In this document: piece by piece, positions 29,725 to 40,567 of the stretch
How positions within the stretch are numbered: position 1 is the stretch's first letter
How the letters are laid out: the number at the start of each line of letters is the position of its first letter
NCBI GenBank assembly: GCA_902595715.1
Contig: CACJRI010000003.1
Span: 69,583 to 133,582, forward strand
Reading direction: 5' to 3'
Length of the DNA: 64,000 nt
Origin: an uncultured SAR86 cluster bacterium
GTDB lineage: Bacteria; Pseudomonadota; Gammaproteobacteria; Magnimaribacterales; AG-339-G14
Program-made: the position numbers and the translations under genes
The notes under the pieces: model-generated
Database searches by the model: none
Seen by the model: only the letters and a program-made list of their open reading frames with translations
What the model was told of the DNA's origin: nothing

Positions 29725-30903
29725 ATGGACAGGCAATATCAAATAATTCTATACGGAGCTACTGGCTTTACAGGAAGACTATGTGCTGAATATTTTCATT
29801 CCAATTACCCAGATCTAAATTGGGCTATCTCGGGCAGAAACAAAGAAAAGTTAGAAGATTTAAAAAAGGAATTAGATTTAGATTGTGATGTTTTTGTTGC
29901 TGACTCTGAAGACTATGAAGCTATTCAAAATTTTGTAAAAAAAACAAAAGTTGTACTTTCAGCTGCAGGGCCTTTTGCAAGATACAGCACAAAAGTTGTA
30001 GAAGCCTGTGTTGAGAACAAAACTCATTACACAGACATAACCGGAGAAAATCATTGGGTTAAAGGTCTAATCGATAGATTTCATGAAAAAGCAGCTCTAG
30101 ATGGGACAAGGATCATTCCTTCTTGCGGTTATGATTCAATTCCCTCTGATTTGGGTGTCTTCTTTTCGGTAACCAGATCTGAAAAACCAGTATCCCATGT
30201 AACCGTTTATCATTCAGCAAAAGGAGGAGCGAGTGGAGGTACTACAGAAACCATGTTTACCATGGGCCCTCTGCCAAAAGAAATGAGAGATCCTTTTCTA
30301 TTAAACCCTCGAGATACTGTTTCAGAAATTCAAAAAAATAATAGCTCTGATGGGTTTACTATTAAACCTATTCCAGATACCAATGAATTTTCAGGAATGG
30401 GATTGATGGCATTTGCCAATACAAGAGTTGTGAGAAGAAGTGCAGCCTTATTTGATTTAAATCAAAAATCTTATGGCGAAGATTTTACTTTCCAAGAACT
30501 TGGAAGTTATCCGTCCAAAGCTGCAGCTCGAATAACTACCTTTGGTTTAATGGCAGCTTTTCTTGTTATAGCTACTCCATTACGGCATCTTGTGAGGCCT
30601 TTTTTGCCTAAGCCTGGAGATGGACCAGATAAAGAAACTAGAGACAAAGGTTGGTTTAAGGGTTTGTTTATAGCAAAGCTTCAAGATGGCAATGAAAAAC
30701 GTTTTAAAATTTTCGGTTCTGGAGATCCAGGTTATAAATCTACTTCAAAGATGGTTTGTGAATCTGCTTTAACCTTAGCTTTTTCAGATGATTTACCATT
30801 TGGGAATGAATTTGGAGGAGTACTCACCTCAGCTGTTGGGTTGGGAAATCCTCTAATTAGCAGGTTAATGAAAGCAGGCATCACCTTCGAAGAACTATCT
30901 TAA
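29725..30903 (+). CDS. Saccharopine dehydrogenase-like / trans-acting enoyl reductase family protein
   Basis: IILYGATGFTGRLCAEYF, SAAGPFARYSTKVVEACVENKTHYTDITGE. Confidence 0.88.
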   Translation: MDRQYQIILYGATGFTGRLCAEYFHSNYPDLNWAISGRNKEKLEDLKKELDLDCDVFVADSEDYEAIQNFVKKTKVVLSAAGPFARYSTKVVEACVENKTHYTDITGENHWVKGLIDRFHEKAALDGTRIIPSCGYDSIPSDLGVFFSVTRSEKPVSHVTVYHSAKGGASGGTTETMFTMGPLPKEMRDPFLLNPRDTVSEIQKNNSSDGFTIKPIPDTNEFSGMGLMAFANTRVVRRSAALFDLNQKSYGEDFTFQELGSYPSKAAARITTFGLMAAFLVIATPLRHLVRPFLPKPGDGPDKETRDKGWFKGLFIAKLQDGNEKRFKIFGSGDPGYKSTSKMVCESALTLAFSDDLPFGNEFGGVLTSAVGLGNPLISRLMKAGITFEELS

Positions 30904-31011
30904 TATAACTAAATTTAAGTATTTTATAACCCAATATAAATTTTATTTATATATCATATAAGTATTCAGATTTTCATTTTCTCCCAAAGAAACTCTCCTA
31001 AATCTGGATTC

Positions 31012-31047
31012 AGCGAGTCTTTTCCCCATAAAAGGCTCGCTTTTTTT
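31012..31047 (+). terminator. Rho-independent terminator
   Basis: AGCGAGTCTTTT-CCCCAT-AAAAGGCTCGCT hairpin followed by T7. Confidence 0.8.
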
Positions 31048-31112
31048 GGCGAGATGATGTGTGTTAAATTTTATGTTGGGCGCAACTATACACATCGTCT
31101 TGTCACCAAAAT

Positions 31113-32504
31113 ATGACTAATTTATTTATTTTTAATTCAGACCTTAGACTTGCAGACAATCCTGGTCTTTTTCATGCTGCTGAAAATGGGGAGTCTCTAG
31201 TAGCAATGTTTATTCATAATCCAAAAAAATGGGAAAGTCATAATGAAAGTGATGTAAAAATTGCCTTCCAAATTGAGCATTTAAAAAAGCTCTCGAAAAA
31301 ATTATCTGAGTTGAAAATATCTTTAAAAATTTTAGATGTAGATGGAATAGAAAAAGAAAGCCAAAAGATTATTGAGTTCGTAAAAAGCAAAAATATTAAA
31401 GAGGTATTTATTAATAAGGAATACGGTATTAATGAAATCAATAGAGATCTAAATCTAAAAAAAGAACTGGCAAGTATTGATGTAAACCTTAACTCATTCG
31501 ATTCTTCTGTTTTCTTTCCTGAAAGCATCAAGACTCAAAGCGATACATCTTTTAAAGTTTTTACTCCATTTTCAAAGGCATTTAGATCCAAGCTTCTTAC
31601 AAAAAAAATTGAAATATTAGGCTTTCCAAAAAAACAGAAGAATAAGGTCTTAGAAAGTGATGAAATTGAAGATTTCTCTTTAAAACCAGAAAGAAAAAAT
31701 ATCTTAGAACTTTACAAGGCAGGTGAAGAATATGCTCTTGATAAATTGGATGAATTTATTGACCATAAAATATATTCTTATAAAGATAAAAGGGATTATC
31801 CTGCAATCGATGGGACAAGTTCACTTTCTCCTTACCTTTCATCAGGAGTTTTATCCTCAAGACAATGTCTGTTCAAGGTGTTTGAAAAACTCTCAGAAGA
31901 AGAGGAGGGAATCAAGACCTGGGTAAATGAAATCATTTGGCGAGAATTCTATAAATATATTTTGTTTCACAATCCCAGGGTTAGTAAAAATTTATCCTTT
32001 TCAGAAAAGTATGATGATTTTCCTTGGTCAGATAATCAAGATCATTTTATTGCTTGGTCAAAAGGAGAGACTGGAGTTCCAATAATTGATGCTGCAATGA
32101 GACAACTAAAATCAACCGGTTGGATGCACAACAGGCTGAGAATGATTGTTGCGATGTATCTTACAAAAAATTTACTTATTGATTGGCGAAAAGGTGAAAA
32201 ATATTTCATGCAGAATTTAATTGATGGTGATTTTGCTTCTAATAATGGAGGTTGGCAGTGGAGTGCTTCAACAGGAGTAGACGCTGCACCATATTTTAGG
32301 ATTTTCAATCCTATTACTCAGTCTGAAAAATTTGATAAGAAAGGAGAATTTATAAAAAAATGGATACCTCAACTATCATCGGCAAAAAATATCCATGATC
32401 CATCATCTGATGAAAGAAATGACTTAGGGTATAGTATTCATTTAGTTGACTTAAAGGAGTCTAGAAAAAAAGCCATTGAAGTATTTTCAAACTTCTCAAA
32501 ATAA
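31113..32504 (+). CDS. phrB: Deoxyribodipyrimidine photolyase (cryptochrome/photolyase family)
   Basis: WVNEIIWREFYKYILF, TGWMHNRLRMIVAMYLTKNLLIDWRKGEKYFMQNLIDGDFASNNGGWQWSASTGVDAAPYFRIFNP. Confidence 0.96.
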   Translation: MTNLFIFNSDLRLADNPGLFHAAENGESLVAMFIHNPKKWESHNESDVKIAFQIEHLKKLSKKLSELKISLKILDVDGIEKESQKIIEFVKSKNIKEVFINKEYGINEINRDLNLKKELASIDVNLNSFDSSVFFPESIKTQSDTSFKVFTPFSKAFRSKLLTKKIEILGFPKKQKNKVLESDEIEDFSLKPERKNILELYKAGEEYALDKLDEFIDHKIYSYKDKRDYPAIDGTSSLSPYLSSGVLSSRQCLFKVFEKLSEEEEGIKTWVNEIIWREFYKYILFHNPRVSKNLSFSEKYDDFPWSDNQDHFIAWSKGETGVPIIDAAMRQLKSTGWMHNRLRMIVAMYLTKNLLIDWRKGEKYFMQNLIDGDFASNNGGWQWSASTGVDAAPYFRIFNPITQSEKFDKKGEFIKKWIPQLSSAKNIHDPSSDERNDLGYSIHLVDLKESRKKAIEVFSNFSK

Positions 32505-32510
32505 ATAAAA

Positions 32511-32963
32511 ATGAAAAAAGATAACACTCCAGAATATATGAAACAATTATCTGGAAAAGTCTTGGAGATTAATTTTAAATCTCAGTCTCTTAGAATGTCC
32601 TTTCTGGCTACTGAAGACATCTGCCATTCAAACGGAACAATCATTCAAGGAGGCTTTACCACGGTAATGATGGATTCATGCATGGCTTTTCTGGTTATGG
32701 AATTAACAGATTTTATCTATACGCCAATGTCGATAGATATTAACGTTTCTTTTTTAGCCGCAGGAAGACCAGGAATCTTAGAATGTGAATCTAAGATAAT
32801 TAAGTTAGGAAAATCGATTGGCTTTGCGAGCGCAGAACTTCATCAAGAGGGAGAAATAATTGCTACGGCATCTTCCAGTCTAAAACTAGTAAAAATTGAA
32901 GGTTCTCAGAAAGATTTTCTTAGAGATAATATAGCTAAGGACGCGAAAATAATTAAAGCTTAA
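32511..32963 (+). CDS. PaaI-like hotdog-fold thioesterase
   Basis: HSNGTIIQGGFTTVMMDSCMAFLV, ISVDINVSFLAAG-type motif. Confidence 0.75.
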   Translation: MKKDNTPEYMKQLSGKVLEINFKSQSLRMSFLATEDICHSNGTIIQGGFTTVMMDSCMAFLVMELTDFIYTPMSIDINVSFLAAGRPGILECESKIIKLGKSIGFASAELHQEGEIIATASSSLKLVKIEGSQKDFLRDNIAKDAKIIKA

Positions 32964-34177
32964 ATTCCAAAATCCCAGGATAAACCTTGGTGATATTTTT
33001 TTAAGACTTGTTTAGCTATTAAAATTCTGTGAACCTCATCTGGGCCATCAGCTAGTCTTAGGGTTCTGGCACCTTGATACATTCCGAACAAAGGAAGATC
33101 TGCTGAAACTCCTTTCCAGCCATAAACTTGAATAGCTCGATCGACTACTCTATGCATAGCTTCGGGTACATAGATTTTTATTGCCGAAATATCTACTCTA
33201 GGATCATTTTCACTGTCCATTACCTCTGCACAATGAATTGTCATCAATCTCGCCGTTTGAATATCAATGTATGAATCAGCAATAAAACCTTGAATTAATT
33301 GCTTTGTCTCAAGCTTGCCGCCGTGGACCTCTCGCGTAATGGTTCTTTGCAGCATTAGATCAAAAGCTCTCCACATTTGACCAATACTATTCATGCAGTG
33401 AAAGACTCTTCCAGCACCCAATCTATCTTGGGCTGCAGCATGTCCTGTTCCTCTGGCACCTAATTGATTTTCTACTGGAACTCTGACATTTTCATATTTA
33501 ATTTCGACGTGATCTCCTCCTGTATGTCCCCAAATAGGAACAGAACGAATGACATTAAATCCTGGCGTATCAGTAGGGACAATTATCTGAGTCATTCGAG
33601 AATTGACTTCGCCATCTTCACCTTCTTCTTCTGTTCTGCACATTACGATTGCAAAGTCTGCCTTGATTCCATTTGAAGTCATAACTTTGTGCCCGTTAAT
33701 AACCCATTCGTCACCTTCCTTTTTTGCAGTAGTTTGAATAGATCTTGGGTCAGATCCTGCATTGTCAGGCTCAGTCATAGAAAATGCTGATTCCATTTCT
33801 CCAGCAATCAAGGGCTCAAGCCATTTCTTCTTTTGTTCTTCAGATCCATATTTTAGTAAGACCTTTTGATTTCCTGAGTTAGGAGCAATTACTCCGAAAA
33901 GCCTGTTAGAAAGTGGTGACCAAGCAAGAATTTCATTCATGTAAGCATGAGCCATAAAACCGATACCCATACCACCATATTCTTCTGGAAGGTGAGGTGC
34001 CCACAATTTTTCTTTCTTTACTTGTTCTCTTATTTCTTTTCTAACTGAAGCAGAATTTTCGCTTTTTGAATAAATTTCTCTTTCATTAGGAATAATTTTT
34101 TCAGCAACTATATTTGCTGTTCTTGTTCTTATATCATTAATATCATCAGATAATGTAGGTATTGGTGAAATTTGCAT
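32960..34177 (-). CDS. Acyl-CoA dehydrogenase
   Basis: AFSMTEPDNAGSDPRSIQTTA, GRVFHCMNSIGQM, QVYGWKGVSADLPL, ADGPDEVHRILIAK. Confidence 0.93.
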   Translation of the reverse strand: MQISPIPTLSDDINDIRTRTANIVAEKIIPNEREIYSKSENSASVRKEIREQVKKEKLWAPHLPEEYGGMGIGFMAHAYMNEILAWSPLSNRLFGVIAPNSGNQKVLLKYGSEEQKKKWLEPLIAGEMESAFSMTEPDNAGSDPRSIQTTAKKEGDEWVINGHKVMTSNGIKADFAIVMCRTEEEGEDGEVNSRMTQIIVPTDTPGFNVIRSVPIWGHTGGDHVEIKYENVRVPVENQLGARGTGHAAAQDRLGAGRVFHCMNSIGQMWRAFDLMLQRTITREVHGGKLETKQLIQGFIADSYIDIQTARLMTIHCAEVMDSENDPRVDISAIKIYVPEAMHRVVDRAIQVYGWKGVSADLPLFGMYQGARTLRLADGPDEVHRILIAKQVLKKYHQGLSWDFGI

Positions 34178-34268
34178 GTTTCTTCCTATATTGCTTTATT
34201 AAATTAACTAATTAAATTTTACTATATACTTTTATTCATAATTCAAAAAATCCTTTTTAATAGTTCAT

Positions 34269-36053
34269 ATGAAAAAAATTTCTCTTTTATTTATAACAAT
34301 TTTTATCTCGGCTTGTGCCATTGATGCAACAAAAAAAGAGAATCTTGAAGAAACTAAACTTATTTCTTCAATCTCGGGTAAATATGATGGTATCGAACTA
34401 AAAAATAGCTACCAATGGCTGGGCATTCCCTATGCAGAGCCTCCTCAAGGTAGTTTGCGGTGGAAAGCTCCAAGAGCACTAACTAAACAAAAGGAAAAAG
34501 TTAAGGCTTTGAAATTTAGCGATGCATGTCCTCAGGTTCCTTCCATCTCTTTGGATAGAGGTGGTAATGGTGAATATACTGGATCGGAAGATTGTCTTTA
34601 TCTAAATATTTTTACTCCAAAAAAAATAAGTTCAGATAAAAAACTCCCAGTTATGTTTTGGATTCATGGAGGTGGTAATACTTCAGGAGAGGCAGCCTCA
34701 TATGATTTCAGCAAATTGGCATCCGCTCATGACCTAGTCATTGTTTCTATAAATTACAGATTAGGCTTTTTAGGTTGGTTTTATCACCCAGCATTTGCTG
34801 CAACATCTAATAATTTAGAAGATAAATCAGGAAATTTTGGAACACTTGACCAAATTATGGCTTTGAAGTGGGTAAAACAAAATATTGAGGATTTTGGAGG
34901 GGATAAGAACAACGTCACTGTATTTGGAGAGTCTGCTGGCGGACATAATGTTTTTGCTCTCCTCAGTTCTCCTCTTGCAAAAGGCCTTTTTCACAAAGCA
35001 ATTTCTCAAAGCGGGGCAACAAATACTTTTGATTTAAATGAAGCATCTAATTTTTTTGATAATAAAGAATCTTCCTTGTTAACTTCTTCAAAAGAAGTTG
35101 TCAGTAAATTATTGGTTTCCTCTAAAATTTCTAAAGATTTGTTTGAAGCAAATATTGCTCAAGATTCAATGAATGAATTCAAACTCTTTGAGCAAATGCA
35201 AGGATTAGATTTAGGTCAGATCTTTAAAGTTTACAAAGCAATAGAAAAATCCAAACAAGTTGGAAAAAAAATGATTCCGAGAGTTTTAAGCGACGGTCAT
35301 GTCATTCCTAACAGAGGTATGCAATTTTCTAGAAAAAGTTTTTACAACGATGTGCCAGTAATCTTTGGCACCAATCGAGACGAAACAAAACTTTTTGCTG
35401 CTATGGAATCAGATTACTCAACCAGTATATTCAATAGATTAATCGTTATACGCAATCAAGAGATGTATGACTTAACAGCTGAATATGCTTCAAATAATTG
35501 GAAAATATCGGCTGTTGATAACCCTGCAAGAGATATGGTTGCTTCAGGTAAAAAAGACGTTTTTGCCTACAGATTTGATTGGGATGAACAAGGAAAGTTG
35601 TTATGGATGGATTTTTCAAAAATCTTTGGAGCAGCCCACGCCATGGAAATACCATTTGTTACTGGGACCATGAAGCTTCTTGGAATTGAAAGATTTATGT
35701 TTAATGATGAAAATCTTCCAGACGCCATTAGATTGTCTATTGCCATGCAATCTTATTGGGCTGAATTTGCCTACACTGGAGACCCTGGTAAAGGTAGAGA
35801 CAATAACCTGCCAAAATGGAATACTTGGTCAAGTTCAGGAGAGAAATTTTTGATCTTAGACTCTCAAAACGACCAAGGTATTGTCATGAGCGATTTTGAA
35901 TTGAAAAGAATTGACGAATTCAAAAGGTTATATGCAGACTCAAGAATAAAAAAAGATAAAATCAAATGTAAATTTCTAAATAATTTGGTCCAAAACGCCT
36001 ATGAAAAAGATGCCATTTCTTTTTATAATGATAAGTGTTTACAAGGAGAGTAA
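34269..36053 (+). CDS. Type B carboxylesterase, predicted lipoprotein
   Basis: Lipobox-like ISACAID; GSEDCLYLNIF, WIHGGGNTSG, VTVFGESAGGHNVFALL. Confidence 0.93.
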   Translation: MKKISLLFITIFISACAIDATKKENLEETKLISSISGKYDGIELKNSYQWLGIPYAEPPQGSLRWKAPRALTKQKEKVKALKFSDACPQVPSISLDRGGNGEYTGSEDCLYLNIFTPKKISSDKKLPVMFWIHGGGNTSGEAASYDFSKLASAHDLVIVSINYRLGFLGWFYHPAFAATSNNLEDKSGNFGTLDQIMALKWVKQNIEDFGGDKNNVTVFGESAGGHNVFALLSSPLAKGLFHKAISQSGATNTFDLNEASNFFDNKESSLLTSSKEVVSKLLVSSKISKDLFEANIAQDSMNEFKLFEQMQGLDLGQIFKVYKAIEKSKQVGKKMIPRVLSDGHVIPNRGMQFSRKSFYNDVPVIFGTNRDETKLFAAMESDYSTSIFNRLIVIRNQEMYDLTAEYASNNWKISAVDNPARDMVASGKKDVFAYRFDWDEQGKLLWMDFSKIFGAAHAMEIPFVTGTMKLLGIERFMFNDENLPDAIRLSIAMQSYWAEFAYTGDPGKGRDNNLPKWNTWSSSGEKFLILDSQNDQGIVMSDFELKRIDEFKRLYADSRIKKDKIKCKFLNNLVQNAYEKDAISFYNDKCLQGE

Positions 36054-36056
36054 GAA

Positions 36057-36656
36057 ATGAAAAAAATAGATTTTTATTTTGATTTTGCTAGCCCAAATGC
36101 ATATTTGAGCCACAAAGTAATTCAAAAAATTAAAGAAAGTTCTGGAGCAGAAGTTAACTATATTCCTGTTCTGCTTGGAGGAATCTTTAAAGCAACAAAT
36201 AACAAACCCCCAATGGAACAGTTTTTTGGTGTTAAAAATAAAAATGAGTACCAAAATCTTGAAATGCAAAGATTTATTGAAAGACATGAATTACATGATT
36301 TTAAAATGAATCCCCATTTTCCAGTAATTAGCCTTCAAATTATTAGAGGAGCTATTGCTGCAGAAATAGATGGTTATTTGGAGGATTATATTGACAAAGT
36401 TTTGGTCCACATGTGGGAAGAGCCAAAAAAAATGGATGATCCTGAAGTCATAAAAGCGGCTTATGAAGAATCGGGTTTTGATGGTGAAAAGTTAATGACC
36501 CAAATGCAAGATCCAGAAGTGAAAGCCAAATTAATTTCAAATACAGAGGCTGCAGTTGAAAGGGGAGTTTTTGGCATTCCTACTTTTTTTGTAGACGATG
36601 AAATGTTTTTTGGAAAAGATACCCTTTGGCAAATTGAAGAGTTACTTAATAAATAA
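36057..36656 (+). CDS. DsbA-family 2-hydroxychromene-2-carboxylate isomerase-like protein
   Basis: IDFYFDFASPNAYLSHKV, RGVFGIPTFFVDDEMFFGKDTL. Confidence 0.88.
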   Translation: MKKIDFYFDFASPNAYLSHKVIQKIKESSGAEVNYIPVLLGGIFKATNNKPPMEQFFGVKNKNEYQNLEMQRFIERHELHDFKMNPHFPVISLQIIRGAIAAEIDGYLEDYIDKVLVHMWEEPKKMDDPEVIKAAYEESGFDGEKLMTQMQDPEVKAKLISNTEAAVERGVFGIPTFFVDDEMFFGKDTLWQIEELLNK

Positions 36657-37478
36657 TTAATTAAGAAAGCTATCGTCTTTTTCTAACATTAAGTCGTAAA
36701 GAGGTTGAAAACTAGCCCACATTGCCATTTCTGTTCCAACCTGTGTCTTAGTTAGTTTAGCGACATCATCTGATATTCTTTCCATTTGTCCAGCAGCTTC
36801 AGCGAGGAGTTGAGATTGACAGCACCTGTCCATTGATAAAAATGCCCATAGAGCTGCATCTACTGATTCTCCCGTTGTAAGTAAACCATGATTTTTTAGG
36901 ATAGCCGCTCTTTTGTCCCCAAGAGCTTCTGCAATTCTATCGCCTTCATCAGTTTCTAAAACAACTCCAGTATAGTCATCAAATAACACGTGATCGTCAT
37001 AGAAGGCGCAAGAATCTTGAGTAATTGGTTCCAAAAGTCTGCCTAGAGTTGAAAATGATTTTCCATACATTGAATGAGAATGAGCAGCAGCATTTACATC
37101 TGATCTTGCCTCATGGAGTCTGGAATGAATAGCGAAAGCGGCAGTGTTAAGCATCTTATCTTCGCCTTGAACAATATTTCCTTCTCTATCCACTAAAATC
37201 AAATCAGATATGCATATCTGACCGAAATGCATTCCAAAAGGATTGACCCAAAAATAGTGAGGATACTCTGGATCTCTCAGAGTTATATGTCCTGCAATAC
37301 CTTCATCATATCCAAAATGAGAAAACATCCTAAAACCTGCAGCAAGTCTCTCTAGTTGATGTCTTCTTATCTCTTCAATAGTTTTGCATTCAATTGGAAC
37401 AATGGAACCTTTGGTTTTTTGGGGTAGTTTTCCTAAAGAAGTGTCGATAGGTAACTTGATTTCTTTTTCATCTGACAT
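36657..37478 (-). CDS. Class II aldolase/adducin family protein
   Basis: GIAGHITLRDPEYPHYFWVNPFG, AAAHSHSMYGK, ILKNHGLLTTG. Confidence 0.92.
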   Translation of the reverse strand: MSDEKEIKLPIDTSLGKLPQKTKGSIVPIECKTIEEIRRHQLERLAAGFRMFSHFGYDEGIAGHITLRDPEYPHYFWVNPFGMHFGQICISDLILVDREGNIVQGEDKMLNTAAFAIHSRLHEARSDVNAAAHSHSMYGKSFSTLGRLLEPITQDSCAFYDDHVLFDDYTGVVLETDEGDRIAEALGDKRAAILKNHGLLTTGESVDAALWAFLSMDRCCQSQLLAEAAGQMERISDDVAKLTKTQVGTEMAMWASFQPLYDLMLEKDDSFLN

Positions 37479-37556
37479 TTCATCTTCTCCTTAAAATTCT
37501 TCGATATTCTAACTTAATATTTTGTACAATTTATATCTCATTTTAATAAAAAAATT

Positions 37557-38966
37557 ATGCCCAAGAAAAGAAAAGGTTTCAGAATAGAAAAAGACAGTTT
37601 GGGAGAAGTTTATGTTCCTAATGCTGCTTTATATGGAGCACAAACTCAAAGAGCAATTGATAACTTCCCGATAAGTGGAATCAAAATGGATTTTCCTTTC
37701 ACCAATTCATTTATTGATTCATTGGGCATTATTAAAGATGCTGCTGCTAGGGCTAATAAATCCTTAGGCCTTCTATCTTCTAAGAAAGCAAATGCTATAT
37801 CAAAGGCTGCAAAAGAGGTTTGGCTAAGTAAACACAACGATCAATTCCCGATAGATGTTTTTCAAACAGGCTCAGGGACAAGTTCAAACATGAACGCCAA
37901 CGAAGTCATTGCCAATTTAGCTAGCAAATTAGCTAAAACACAAGTAGATCCCAATGACGACGTAAATATGAGTCAAAGCAGTAACGATGTTATTCCAACT
38001 GCAATAAAGGTAAGCGCTCACATGGATTTAACTAAAAAACTTCTACCAGCATTAGACAAATTAATTGAAGTCACTGAAAAAAAAGGAAATTCTTTAAAAG
38101 GTTTGGTAAAAACAGGAAGAACTCATTTAATGGATGCAATGCCACTAGATTTTCATCAAGAACTTTCTGCTTGGGCAGCTCAATTAAAGAATTCAAAAAA
38201 AACTCTTTTATTTTTAGAAACCAGAATGTTGGAGATGCCTTTAGGCGGGACTGCAGTCGGAACGGGTATTAATGCTCATCCTAGATTTGCAAAGTTATTT
38301 ACAAAAGAGCTGAATAAGTTAAGCGGAGGAAAAAGTAGAAATGTCCCAAGCGATAATTTTTTTCATGAATTAAGTGCTCAAGATACCGCGGTTCAAGTTT
38401 CTGGAGAACTCAAAAATTTAGCAACCATTTTATTAAAAATCTCAAATGATCTTCGTTGGATGAACAGCGGCCCGTTGGCAGGTTTATCTGAGATAGAACT
38501 TCAAGCTTTACAACCTGGAAGTAGCATCATGCCAGGTAAAGTTAACCCAGTCATTCCAGAAGCAGTTGCAATGGTAGCTGCAGATGTCATTGGAAATGAT
38601 GTGGCTATAAGTATTGGTGCACAATCTAGCAACTTTCAACTTAATGTGATGCTGCCGGTAATTGCTTATAACCTTCTAAAAAGTATTAACATTTTAAGCG
38701 GTGGAATGAATGTTTTAGCATCAAAAGCCATAAAGACTTTTAAAGTAAACCAAAAATCAATTCAAGCTTCTTTGGATAAAAACCCAATTTTAGTAACAGC
38801 TTTAAATCCCATTATCGGTTATGCAAAAGCAGCAGCCATAGCAAAAAAGGCTTATAAAGAAGATAGGGCAATCATAGATGTTGCACTAGAAGAAACCAAT
38901 TTATCAAAAGCTAAGCTGCAAAAACTTTTAAATCCAGAGAAGTTAACCAAAGGTGGAATTAATTGA
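37557..38966 (+). CDS. fumC: Fumarate hydratase class II
   Basis: YGAQTQRAIDNFPISG, GSGTSSNMNANEVIANLA, GSSIMPGKVNPV. Confidence 0.97.
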   Translation: MPKKRKGFRIEKDSLGEVYVPNAALYGAQTQRAIDNFPISGIKMDFPFTNSFIDSLGIIKDAAARANKSLGLLSSKKANAISKAAKEVWLSKHNDQFPIDVFQTGSGTSSNMNANEVIANLASKLAKTQVDPNDDVNMSQSSNDVIPTAIKVSAHMDLTKKLLPALDKLIEVTEKKGNSLKGLVKTGRTHLMDAMPLDFHQELSAWAAQLKNSKKTLLFLETRMLEMPLGGTAVGTGINAHPRFAKLFTKELNKLSGGKSRNVPSDNFFHELSAQDTAVQVSGELKNLATILLKISNDLRWMNSGPLAGLSEIELQALQPGSSIMPGKVNPVIPEAVAMVAADVIGNDVAISIGAQSSNFQLNVMLPVIAYNLLKSINILSGGMNVLASKAIKTFKVNQKSIQASLDKNPILVTALNPIIGYAKAAAIAKKAYKEDRAIIDVALEETNLSKAKLQKLLNPEKLTKGGIN

Positions 38967-39307
38967 TGGAAAAACTTCTTGAAGGAAAATGTGAGGCTTG
39001 CAGAGCAGATGCTCCTTTAGTTTCAGCTGAAGAAAGAAAAATATTAATGCCACAAATTCCAGGCTGGGACGTAATCGAGGTAGATGGTATAGAACAACTT
39101 ACTTGTTCTTATGCTTTCAAAGATTACTTATCGGGTTTAGATTTTTTAAAAAAGGTCGCACATCTCGCAGAGGAAGAAGATCATCATCCCGAGATAGTTT
39201 TGGAATGGGGTAAAGTAACCGTTTCTTGGTGGTCTCATAAAATCAAAGGCTTACATAAAAACGATTTTATTGCAGCCGCAAAAACGGATGCTCTGTTTAG
39301 CGAATAA
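38963..39307 (+). CDS. Pterin-4a-carbinolamine dehydratase
   Basis: CSYAFKDYLSGLDFLKKVAHLAEEEDHHPEIVLEWGKVTVSWWSHKIKGLHKND. Confidence 0.92.
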   Translation: MMEKLLEGKCEACRADAPLVSAEERKILMPQIPGWDVIEVDGIEQLTCSYAFKDYLSGLDFLKKVAHLAEEEDHHPEIVLEWGKVTVSWWSHKIKGLHKNDFIAAAKTDALFSE

Positions 39308-40520
39308 TTATTCTAGAACCAATAATAAAACCAATGAGTGTAATTGCCCCCATCAACAAGAAAGATTCAAGATAGAGATTTAGGTCAAAAGCTGTACCAA
39401 CCAAAACCATGCCAACGGGCTGAACAGGTACGATTAACATTGCAGATACACCTCTGACAGAACCAAGATTTTGTGAACCGAAGGCTTTTAGAAAACAAGC
39501 ACTCATTAAAACCATTGCCCCACCAAACCCTAAACCAAAAATAAAACAAAAGATTGTAAAGAAAAGATAGTTATCAATTAAAGTCAAACCAAAAATTCCT
39601 ATTGATTGCATTGCCATCATGATCATCACAGGAATATTTGGCCTTAATCTATCCATTAAATAACCAAAGAAAACTTTTCCAACCACGCCACCAAGCGCTG
39701 CAAAAGAGTAAGCAAAGACGGTCTGTTTTATGGGGAAACCTAAAATTGTCCAAGTTTCAAGAAAACCCTGATTTTCAGAGTGCAAAGGCAAGTGCAGTAA
39801 AACTCCACCCATAGCTAAAAACTGAAAAGCAAAAGCAAGAGAGATAATCCAAAAAATTCCATGTTTAAAAAAATCTTTGATTCCCAATAAACTCTGGGAA
39901 GAATCTGGAGCTGGCTGATCAGGAAGATTATCTTTGTATTGACCGATTTCTTCGGGAGTATCAATAACAAAGTATCTAACGGTTGGAATTAATAAAAAAA
40001 TCACAATCAAGCCAAAAACCATATAGACACTTCTCCAACCTATCATTTCAATGAGCGGATCAACCAAAATTGGCAAGATTACACCTGAAAAGGATATTCC
40101 AATTGCAGCAATTCCCAAGGCCATCCCTGCATTACTTTCAAACCAATTAGCAACTAATTTAGTCACCGAAAGATTTCCCAAAGCAGGCCCGCCAATGGCG
40201 AGTAATGTGGCATAGATTAAAAGTAGGCTAAAGCTACTTTGCACAAATGAAATAGAGAATAGTCCTAAACTAAAAATAACTCCACCAATCATCATTATTT
40301 TCTTTATGGAAAATTTATCCAGCAACCTGCCTAGAAATATTGAAGCTACGGCAGAGCTTATGAACCAGAGAGACAGGGCTCCTGAAAGTTGAGACTGTGT
40401 TGCGCCTAAATCTCTTTCCAAGGCGGAAAACATCAAAGGAAAACAGTAAAAAATAAAACCCACAACGGAAAATTCCATCATCATTCCGGTATAAACCATT
40501 TGCCAGCCTTTAAATTTCAT
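39297..40520 (-). CDS. MFS transporter
   Basis: 12-TM pattern; [19 protein letters not shown] motif A-like. Confidence 0.88.
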   Translation of the reverse strand: MKFKGWQMVYTGMMMEFSVVGFIFYCFPLMFSALERDLGATQSQLSGALSLWFISSAVASIFLGRLLDKFSIKKIMMIGGVIFSLGLFSISFVQSSFSLLLIYATLLAIGGPALGNLSVTKLVANWFESNAGMALGIAAIGISFSGVILPILVDPLIEMIGWRSVYMVFGLIVIFLLIPTVRYFVIDTPEEIGQYKDNLPDQPAPDSSQSLLGIKDFFKHGIFWIISLAFAFQFLAMGGVLLHLPLHSENQGFLETWTILGFPIKQTVFAYSFAALGGVVGKVFFGYLMDRLRPNIPVMIMMAMQSIGIFGLTLIDNYLFFTIFCFIFGLGFGGAMVLMSACFLKAFGSQNLGSVRGVSAMLIVPVQPVGMVLVGTAFDLNLYLESFLLMGAITLIGFIIGSRIIIR

Positions 40521-40567
40521 TTTTTGCCTTAACTATGCTTTTTATTTTCTTTCTGTATAATTTGAAA

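Noticed and set aside
40535-40567. Upstream start for guaB in the ORF track
   Set aside because: The canonical IMPDH N-terminus ([16 protein letters not shown]) starts at 40568, and a -10-like TATAAT overlaps the extension.
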